Shown: in pieces, positions 1 through 6,803 of the stretch
Position numbering within the stretch: position 1 is the first letter of the stretch
How the letters are laid out: each line of letters opens with the position of its first letter
Assembly (NCBI GenBank): GCA_027451305.1
Contig: DAIDJQ010000100.1
Location: 1 to 6,803 of the forward strand
DNA length: 6,803 nucleotides
Direction: 5' to 3'
Origin: Cellulomonas sp.
GTDB lineage: Bacteria; Actinomycetota; Actinomycetes; Actinomycetales; Cellulomonadaceae
The notes under the pieces: model-generated
Database searches by the model: none
The model's input: the letters and a program-made list of their open reading frames with translations, nothing else
Told to the model about the DNA's origin: nothing
Position numbers and translations under genes: made by a program

Positions 1-719
1 ACGCGCTCCCGCGACACGCCCATCAGGGTGGCGGTGACCGGGTCCTGCGCGACGGCGCGGATGCCGCGGCCGAACTTGGTGGCGTTGATGAACCGGTCGG
101 TGGCGAAGGCCAGGCCGAGGGCGGCGGCGACGATGACGATCTCGACGTTGTTCACCGACGCGTTGCCGACCTGGAACAGGGTGCTCGCCTCCACCAGCCG
201 GATCGGCTGCTGCGCGTTCACCCCGCCGAGGTTGCTGCCGGTCAGCTTCGGCAGCACGAAGTGCACGAACTCCTGCAGCACGAACGAGGCCCCGATGGCG
301 GTGATCAGGAAGACGAGCGCCGGGGCGCCGCGCCGTCGCAGCGGCCGGTAGGCCACGCGTTCCAGCCCGACCGCGGCACCGCCGGCGACCACCATGCCGC
401 CGACCATCGCCACCAGCAGGTAGACGATCGTCATCACGGTGCCCTCGGAGTAGGCGTTCCCGTTGGGACTGAAGCCGAGCAGCATCAGCGTCGCGTACTG
501 GCCGAACATGCCGAACATGAAGATCTCGGAGTGCGCGAAGTTGATCAGCCGGAGCACGCCGTAGACCAGCGTGTAGCCAACGGCGACCAGCGCGTAGATG
601 GACCCGTACGTGAGCCCGTCGACGGTCAAGGCCCAGAAGTTACGGCCCAGGGCTCCGAGGTCGAAGTTGATCACGCTGTCGCTGAGGACCTGTCCGCCGG
701 CGAGCAGGAGGACGCTCAT
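1..719 (-). CDS. livH: Branched-chain amino acid ABC transporter permease, LivH family (3' end off window)
   Basis: This inner-membrane permease subunit forms the channel of an ABC importer for leucine, isoleucine and valine or related amides/urea. Translating the minus strand from the ATG at 719 gives 239 codons before the left edge, so the start is present and the end is missing. After a short N-terminal stretch comes the typical opening helix with LTYGSIYALVAVGYTLVYGV, then LRLINFAHSEIFMFG, a hallmark of LivH proteins. Further on are ERVAYRPLRRRGAPAL, an ITAIG...LQE segment, and FGRGIRAVAQDPVTATLMGV, the cytoplasmic coupling-loop region that contacts the ATPase. The start is supported by AAGGAG at 724-729, four bases upstream. 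It lies 99 bp downstream of the binding-protein gene on the same strand, the usual order in these operons. The family call is firm; the exact substrate cannot be read from the sequence. Confidence 0.93.
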   Translation of the reverse strand, partial: MSVLLLAGGQVLSDSVINFDLGALGRNFWALTVDGLTYGSIYALVAVGYTLVYGVLRLINFAHSEIFMFGMFGQYATLMLLGFSPNGNAYSEGTVMTIVYLLVAMVGGMVVAGGAAVGLERVAYRPLRRRGAPALVFLITAIGASFVLQEFVHFVLPKLTGSNLGGVNAQQPIRLVEASTLFQVGNASVNNVEIVIVAAALGLAFATDRFINATKFGRGIRAVAQDPVTATLMGVSRER

Positions 720-776
720 GTTGCTCCTTACGAGAGCCGGCACGGCCTGAGGCCGGCGCCGGACGAGCGGGACGAA

Positions 777-814
777 CGACGACGGCCGGGCCCCTGCGGG
801 CCCGGCCGTCGTCG
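777..814 (-). terminator. Strong 17-bp hairpin between binding-protein and permease genes
   Basis: Arms 777-793 and 798-814 are perfectly complementary over 17 bp, with a four-base loop (CTGC on the plus strand). On the minus strand it begins four bases after the stop codon of the binding-protein gene (819-821). There is no T tract after it, so it may work as a partial terminator or as a 3' stabiliser of the upstream message rather than a complete stop. Such hairpins commonly let a binding protein be made in excess over its membrane partners. The structure is seen directly; the role is inferred. Confidence 0.7.
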
Positions 815-818
815 GGGC

Positions 819-2057
819 TCACTTCACCTGGTAGACCCAGGTGCTCGCCGAGGCGAGCTCGCCCGTCGAGTCCCACTTGTAGTTCTTGGCGAGCCCGGTG
901 CCGTCGTACGAGGCGACGAACTTGACCATGTCGGCGCGGGTGGTGATGCCCTTGTCGATGCCCTTCAGCATGATCGTGCCGAGGTCGTAGGCCTCGACCG
1001 AGTAGACGCCGGGGGCCACGGAGAACATCGCCTTGTAGTCGGCCGCGAACTTGTCCGGGGCCGGGCCGCACGGGCAGGTGAGGTACGCGCCCTTGGACGC
1101 GTCACCGGCCTGCTTGACGAACTCCGGGTCGTTGGTGCCGTCGCCGGAGGCGAAGGCGGCGGTCACGCCACCCGAGCGCAGCTGGGACAGCAGCGGGGCC
1201 GCCTCGGCGTAGTACCCGCCGTAGTACACGGCGTCCGGAGCGGCGTCCTTGATGATCTGGACCGTCGCGGAGAAGTCCTTGTCGCCGGTCTTGACCTTCG
1301 CGGCGCAGGACGAGTCGGCCACCGAGCCGAGCGTCTTGGTCACCACGTCGGCCAGGCCGATGCCGTAGTCGGAGTCGTCCTCCACCACGCAGACCTTCTT
1401 GAAGCCCAGCGTGTCCTTCATGTAGCTGGCGATCGCGCCGCCCTGGGAGTTGTCGTTGCCGAGGCCGCGGAAGAAGTTGGTCCAGCCGTTGGTGGTCAGC
1501 GCCGGGTTGGTGGCCGAGGCGGTGAGGGACAGCAGGCCGGCCTGGTTGAACACCGGGCCGGTGGCCTTGGTCTCACCGGAGAAGGCCGGGCCGAGCAGGC
1601 CGATCACCGACGTGTCGGAGACGATCTGCGGTGCCACCTGGGTGGCCTTCTGCGGGTCGCCCTCGGTGTCGAACTGCTTGACGGCGACCTGGCAGCCGGC
1701 GTTCGCCTTGTTGTGCTGGTCCACCGCGAGCTTGAGGCCGTTGAGGATGTTGGTGCCGAGGGCCGCGTTGGGTCCGGTGAGGGCGCCCGCCATCGCGATC
1801 GAGATGTTGCTGCACGTGGCCTTGCCGTCGCCGGCGGGGTCCGCGGCGGCTGATCCGCCCGAGGCCGTCACCGTCTTGCCGGAGGCGTCCACCTGCACGA
1901 GCGGCTGGATGCTGAGGCTGCTCGCTGCGGTGCTGCCACCGGTGGAACCTGAGGTGCTCGTCGTCCCGCCCGTGCTCTTCGAGGAACAGCCGGCGAGCAC
2001 GAGGCCGGCCGTCATGACGAGCGCCACGCCCGCGAGGCGCGGTGTCGATCTGCGCAT
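819..2057 (-). CDS. Branched-chain amino acid-type ABC transporter substrate-binding lipoprotein
   Basis: This extracellular, lipid-anchored protein captures the substrate for the importer whose permease follows. It has 412 residues, a normal family length. Residues 1-23 form a signal peptide (basic MRRSTPR, then a hydrophobic core) ending in the lipobox LAGC, with Cys24 as the lipidation site. A Ser/Gly/Thr-rich tether follows (about 25-48). The type I periplasmic-binding fold (Peripla_BP_6 / LivJ-like) covers about 82-412, with GALTGPNAALG near 91, LLGPAFSGET near 154 and VEDDSDYGIGLAD near 225. An upstream in-frame GTG at 2159 would add 34 residues before the signal peptide. I chose the ATG at 2057 because it starts the signal peptide directly and has a near-perfect Shine-Dalgarno, AGGAGGT at 2065-2071, seven bases upstream. 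The mature protein has six further cysteines, including a CPC at 328-330, more than is usual in the family. Substrate is unproven: leucine/isoleucine/valine, urea and short amides are all possible. Confidence 0.92.
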   Translation of the reverse strand: MRRSTPRLAGVALVMTAGLVLAGCSSKSTGGTTSTSGSTGGSTAASSLSIQPLVQVDASGKTVTASGGSAAADPAGDGKATCSNISIAMAGALTGPNAALGTNILNGLKLAVDQHNKANAGCQVAVKQFDTEGDPQKATQVAPQIVSDTSVIGLLGPAFSGETKATGPVFNQAGLLSLTASATNPALTTNGWTNFFRGLGNDNSQGGAIASYMKDTLGFKKVCVVEDDSDYGIGLADVVTKTLGSVADSSCAAKVKTGDKDFSATVQIIKDAAPDAVYYGGYYAEAAPLLSQLRSGGVTAAFASGDGTNDPEFVKQAGDASKGAYLTCPCGPAPDKFAADYKAMFSVAPGVYSVEAYDLGTIMLKGIDKGITTRADMVKFVASYDGTGLAKNYKWDSTGELASASTWVYQVK

Positions 2058-2145
2058 GTGTGCTACCTCCTGGTTGGTCGAGGCACGGCCTCGTTCCCGA
2101 CCCCTGAGCGTCGGGCTGGCACGCAACGTAGGCCCGCTGCGTTTC

Positions 2146-2160
2146 AGTGGCGTTACCACT
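2146..2160. promoter_or_regulatory. Inverted repeat upstream of the binding-protein gene, possible operator
   Basis: AGTGG (2146-2150) and CCACT (2156-2160) are inverted arms around CGTTA, about 90 bp upstream of the binding-protein start. The position suits an operator for a nutrient-responsive regulator. A weak -10-like TACGTT (minus strand, 2125-2130) lies between it and the gene, but I find no convincing -35. Five-bp arms arise by chance fairly often, so this is tentative. Confidence 0.25.
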
Positions 2161-2175
2161 TCCTGCGCAACGGAT

Positions 2176-2223
2176 CACGAGTCGAGATACGGAAGGCCAC
2201 GATGCGATCTCGTGCCCGACTCG
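2176..2223. other. Imperfect inverted repeat in the divergent intergenic region
   Basis: CACGAG (2176-2181) is the reverse complement of CTCGTG (2209-2214), and the overlapping stretch 2178-2188 can also pair with 2207-2223 with a bulge. Together these make an imperfect palindrome about 48 bp across. The rest of 2161-2490 has a few other short GC-rich stems (for example GCCGG/CCGGC at 2381-2394) but no convincing gene on either strand. No function can be assigned. Confidence 0.2.
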
Positions 2224-2494
2224 GGTGACGACGATGCTAGGGCGCAAACGCCGTGGTGGCGACGACTCGGCGGAACCACGTCGTCCCGGGCTCGTCCGCG
2301 CTCTGACGACGGGCCCCACCCGGGCCTGACCTGGGGACAGGCGGGCGGAGCTGTGGGAGCGCGGCCGCCATCAGGTGGACGCCGGCTGTCCGGCCGGTGA
2401 AATCGAGACCAACTCGTGACGATCGCCGTCGCTCCACAACCAGTGCACAGCGCTCCCGCAGGTCGATGACGTGCCGGAAGGGGCACCCGGACGG

Positions 2495-2585
2495 TTGTCC
2501 ACAAGTCTGTCCACCGACTGTGCACACCAGCTGCGCCGTGGCTGCACAGGGCCTGTGGACGACGCTCGTTGAGGCCTTGTCCGCA
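2495..2585. promoter_or_regulatory. Cluster of DnaA-box-like sequences upstream of dnaB
   Basis: Against the high-GC actinobacterial DnaA box TTGTCCACA, this 91-bp stretch has a perfect copy at 2495-2503 (plus), TCGTCCACA at 2554-2562 (minus, 8/9), TTGTCCGCA at 2577-2585 (plus, 8/9) and a weaker CTGTCCACC at 2507-2515 (7/9). The 2577-2585 box lies between the -35 and -10 of the candidate promoter at 2569-2597, and the 2554-2562 box lies just upstream of its -35. Bound DnaA would therefore be placed to repress or otherwise modulate dnaB. No dnaA or dnaN is present and there is no AT-rich unwinding element, so a regulatory or DnaA-titrating site is more likely than a replication origin. The boxes are seen; the role is inferred. 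Confidence 0.6.
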
Positions 2586-2597
2586 CCGCCCTAGTCT
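2569..2597 (+). promoter_or_regulatory. Candidate housekeeping (sigma-A-type) promoter for dnaB, distal
   Basis: TTGAGG (2569-2574) as -35 and TAGTCT (2592-2597) as -10 are separated by exactly 17 bp. The -10 fits the actinobacterial TAnnnT pattern and the -35 matches TTGACA at four of six positions. Transcription would start near 2604, about 105 bp before the dnaB start codon. A DnaA-box-like sequence occupies the spacer. Confidence 0.45.
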
Positions 2598-2644
2598 CGC
2601 CTGGTCCCTCGTCGTGGGGACGTGCGTGGCGGTCCCAAAGGGCG

Positions 2645-2667
2645 ATGTCGGTGGCAACCGGTAGAAC
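2645..2667 (+). promoter_or_regulatory. Candidate DNA-damage promoter (RecA-NDp / PafBC type) for dnaB, proximal
   Basis: The known mycobacterial motif is TTGTCRGTG, eight bases, then TAnnnT; it marks LexA-independent, PafBC-activated DNA-damage promoters such as one of those of recA. Here ATGTCGGTG (2645-2653, 8/9) is followed by exactly eight bases and TAGAAC (2662-2667), which keeps TA but has C instead of the final T. A start site near 2674 would give a leader of about 36 bases to the GTG at 2710. The fixed spacing in both halves makes chance less likely, but the last -10 base is off consensus. Confidence 0.5.
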
Positions 2668-2677
2668 ACACGTTCGA
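2662..2677. promoter_or_regulatory. Candidate LexA (SOS) box overlapping the proximal dnaB promoter
   Basis: TAGAAC-ACAC-GTTCGA matches the actinobacterial SOS box TCGAAC-N4-GTTCGA at 11 of 12 defined positions, with the correct four-base spacer. It ends 32 bp before the dnaB start codon and covers the -10 and probable start site of the proximal promoter, the position where LexA would block transcription. Whether LexA binds is untested. Confidence 0.5.
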
Positions 2678-2709
2678 GGCTGAGGAATGACGAGCGGGGT
2701 GGAGGACCG

Positions 2710-5334
<2,625 letters not shown>

Positions 5335-5650
5335 CGATCCGCCTGCTCCTCACGCCGTCCGGCCGCGCGGGCGAGGCTCGCGGCGGCGACCGCGTCGCCA
5401 CCACGCCGACGTCACCGTCGTCGCCGCCGCCGTCGAAGGCGACCCGACCGGCCCAGGAAGTGCGACCGGGGCCGGTCACCCCCTGCCCTCTGCACCGCGC
5501 TCGGTTGACCGGCGCGGGGAAGGCCCGCACCCTGGTGGCGATGGAGCGTGAAGGCGGGCACAGCGGCCGCGCGATTACGGTCGCGCAGGCGTTGATCCAC
5601 CACGTGCTCAGCCCGCCGCCGCCGCACCCGACGACTTCCGCGGCCCGGCC
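5335..5650. other. Intergenic spacer between dnaB and ctaG
   Basis: About 316 bp without a convincing gene. Small GC-rich stems occur, for example GGCGAC/GTCGCC with a three-base loop (5385-5399) and GACCG/CGGTC (5464-5477), but none is followed by a T tract, so no dependable terminator for dnaB is visible. Open frames here look like GC-rich shadows: low-complexity Arg/Pro-rich translations with no recognisable domain. I see no clear promoter for the downstream gene. Confidence 0.5.
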
Positions 5651-5654
5651 GTGA
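5541..5654 (+). CDS. Possible short leader peptide overlapping the ctaG start (speculative)
   Basis: An ATG at 5541 opens a 37-residue frame (MEREGGHSGRAITVAQALIH..., then proline-rich) whose TGA overlaps the GTG start of the next gene in the four-base arrangement GTGA at 5651-5654. Such an overlap would allow translational coupling and could explain why ctaG has no obvious Shine-Dalgarno. However, this frame also has no good ribosome-binding site, its composition is ordinary for out-of-frame GC-rich DNA, and I recognise no family. It is listed only as a candidate. Confidence 0.15.
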   Translation: MEREGGHSGRAITVAQALIHHVLSPPPPHPTTSAARP

Positions 5655-6754
5655 GCCCTGGCCCGCTCGGCACGTCCGCCGCGCTGACGTCCTGGCAGCT
5701 CGACGTCCCGGCGCTGCTGCTGGTCGTCGTGACCGCAGCCGGGTACCTCGCCGGGGTTCGCAGGGTCCGGCGGGCCGGCACCACGTGGTCGCCGCTCCGG
5801 TCGGCCGCCTTCCTGGGTGGTCTCGCTCTGGTGGCCGTGTCGACCTGCTCTTTCGTCGGCGTCTACGCCCGCCTGCTGTTCTGGGTGTTCACCCTCCAGG
5901 TCTGCCTGCTGCTGCTGGTGGCGCCTCTGCTCCTGGGGGTCGGTGCGCCCGTCGCCCTGGTCGCCGCGGTCCGCTCCGGGACGCCGGGCCGGGAGGGTGC
6001 CGGTGGCACGGCACCCGTCGCGGGGCGGTCCCGGCTCCTGCGCGTGCTGGGCGCGCCCGGCGTGGGGCCGCTGCTGCTGATCCTGGTGACGGTGCTCGTC
6101 TTCTTCACCCCGCTCCTGGACGCGGGGCTGCGCAACCCGGCCGTCTTCCAGTCGGTCCACCTGCTGCTGCTCGGGTCGGGCCTGCTGATGGTGCTGCCGG
6201 TGACCGACGAGGGCATGACCCTGAGCTCCCTCGGCTACGCAGCGCTCGTCGGGCTGGGGTTCCTGGAGTTCCTGCTCGACGGGATCCCCGGCATCGTCCT
6301 GCGCCTGCACGGGAGCCTGCTCGCACCGGCGTACTGGTCGGGGCTGCACCGCGGCTGGGGTCCGACACCGCTGGACGACCAGCACCTGGCGGGCGGCATC
6401 CTGTGGTTCTTCGGCGAGGCCGGCGACCTGCCCTTCCTGCTGATGGCGATGATGGCCTGGATCCGGGCTGACGCTCGGGAGGCCGATCGGATCGACCGCG
6501 CTCTCGACCTCCTGTCTGCACAGTCGGCCGGCCCCGGCGCGCTCCCGGCCGCAGCTGCGATCCCGTCAGGCGCGAGCGTCGCGCCCGGCGTGCCCGACTC
6601 ACCTGGCATGCCCGACGCGCCCGGCCTGCCCGACTCACCTGGCCTCGACCGGCCCTGGTGGGAGACGGATGCCTCCGTGTTCGGGGAGGCCCGCGCCCGG
6701 CGGAACGGCTGGGCCACGGGGCAGGGACCGGCGGCGGCCGACCCCGAACCCTGA
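5651..6754 (+). CDS. ctaG: Cytochrome c oxidase assembly protein, CtaG family (caa3_CtaG)
   Basis: This polytopic membrane protein of 367 residues is related to CtaG of Gram-positive bacteria, which is needed to assemble and probably supply copper to the CuB site of cytochrome oxidase. About seven hydrophobic helices are visible: 18-36, 49-69, 75-107 (long, possibly with a turn), 138-156, 168-184, 196-215 and 245-270. Family-like segments include SFVGVYARLLFWVFTLQ (67-83), FFTPLLDAGLRNP (151-163), EFLLDGIPGIVLRL (206-219) and DDQHLAGGILWFFGEAGDLP (242-261). The last has the conserved Asp, Gln and His. The tail from about 271 is soluble and Pro/Ala-rich, with a short tandem repeat and a closing PWWETD segment. 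The GTG at 5651 gives the usual short N-terminus before helix 1 but has no clear Shine-Dalgarno, so the start is the least certain part. No cta/qcr genes are adjacent in the window. Confidence 0.85.
   Translation: MSPGPLGTSAALTSWQLDVPALLLVVVTAAGYLAGVRRVRRAGTTWSPLRSAAFLGGLALVAVSTCSFVGVYARLLFWVFTLQVCLLLLVAPLLLGVGAPVALVAAVRSGTPGREGAGGTAPVAGRSRLLRVLGAPGVGPLLLILVTVLVFFTPLLDAGLRNPAVFQSVHLLLLGSGLLMVLPVTDEGMTLSSLGYAALVGLGFLEFLLDGIPGIVLRLHGSLLAPAYWSGLHRGWGPTPLDDQHLAGGILWFFGEAGDLPFLLMAMMAWIRADAREADRIDRALDLLSAQSAGPGALPAAAAIPSGASVAPGVPDSPGMPDAPGLPDSPGLDRPWWETDASVFGEARARRNGWATGQGPAAADPEP
6584..6649 (+). repeat. 18-bp tandem repeat in the ctaG tail
   Basis: Three 18-bp units (6584-6601, 6602-6619, 6620-6637) plus a partial fourth encode PGVPDS, PGMPDA, PGLPDS and PGL. 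Units 1 and 3 differ at a single base and units 2 and 4 share their first half, so the array looks like a duplicated 36-bp pair. The encoded Pro-Gly-rich stretch (residues 312-332) is a flexible, probably cytoplasmic linker between the membrane domain and the PWWETD end. Length is likely to vary between strains through slipped-strand copying. Confidence 0.7.
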
Positions 6755-6765
6755 CCGGTCGCGAA

Positions 6766-6791
6766 CCACGGCGACCGTGCCGTCGCCGCGG
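6766..6791 (+). terminator. Hairpin downstream of ctaG, possible terminator
   Basis: CGGCGAC (6769-6775) pairs with GTCGCCG (6782-6788) around a six-base loop, and CC/GG (6766-6767 with 6790-6791) extends the stem past one mismatch. It begins 11 bp after the ctaG stop. No T tract follows before the window ends, so it is only a candidate GC-type terminator. Confidence 0.35.
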
Positions 6792-6803
6792 TCGGCGAGA
6801 CGG

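Noticed and set aside
261..1853. A 530-codon plus-strand open frame opposite the binding-protein gene
   Set aside because: Its translation is low-complexity, rich in Gly/Arg/Val/Asp/His, without a recognisable domain, and it is exactly antisense to a well-supported gene. It is a typical GC-rich shadow.
2058..2159. Upstream GTG start at 2159 for the binding protein
   Set aside because: It would put 34 charged residues before a textbook lipoprotein signal peptide, whereas the ATG at 2057 has an excellent Shine-Dalgarno.
2495..2585. A chromosomal replication origin
   Set aside because: Only about four DnaA-box-like sites, no AT-rich unwinding element, and no dnaA or dnaN beside it; actinobacterial oriC normally lies between those genes with many more boxes.
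2147..2594. Short open frames (2147-2329, 2397-2594, and 2237-2527 on the minus strand) in the divergent intergenic region
   Set aside because: No ribosome-binding sites, no recognisable motifs, and they overlap the regulatory elements.

Overview
The window is high-GC DNA (about 70% G+C by eye) with strong G/C preference at third codon positions, GTG starts and actinobacterial-type regulatory motifs. It fits the chromosome of an actinomycete, but I cannot place it to genus. It holds four protein genes, one of which carries a large intein.

Left part (1-2057, minus strand): the start of a branched-chain amino acid (or related amide/urea) ABC uptake operon. A complete lipoprotein binding protein (819-2057) is followed by a LivH-type permease (1-719) that runs off the left edge. 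A perfect 17-bp hairpin lies between the two and probably sets their expression ratio. The other permease and the ATPases are expected beyond the left edge.

Middle (2058-2709): a gene-free divergent intergenic region of about 650 bp. Its right half looks like a compound control region for dnaB. It has a cluster of DnaA-box-like sequences, including a perfect TTGTCCACA, lying on and beside a sigma-A-like promoter. Closer to the gene is a match to the actinobacterial DNA-damage promoter motif (RecA-NDp/PafBC type), whose -10 overlaps an 11/12 match to the actinobacterial LexA box.

Centre (2710-5334): dnaB, the replicative DNA helicase, as an 874-residue precursor. A 409-residue intein splits the Walker A motif between the Lys and the Ser. 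It has the full class 3 signature: no Cys/Ser at position 1, a block B Trp, a block F Cys, and a Thr in the terminal THN. It also carries an apparently intact LAGLIDADG homing endonuclease, with an unusual insert of two four-cysteine zinc-finger-like units between the two catalytic motifs. Removal of the intein would give a normal helicase of 465 residues.

Right part (5335-6803): a roughly 316-bp spacer with no convincing gene, then a seven-helix CtaG-family cytochrome c oxidase assembly protein (5651-6754) whose cytoplasmic-looking tail contains a short Pro-Gly repeat, then a hairpin at the right edge.

The transport, replication and respiration genes have no evident shared pathway. The most interesting parts are the combined replication-initiator and DNA-damage control proposed for dnaB, and the zinc-finger-bearing intein that would make helicase activity depend on protein splicing.
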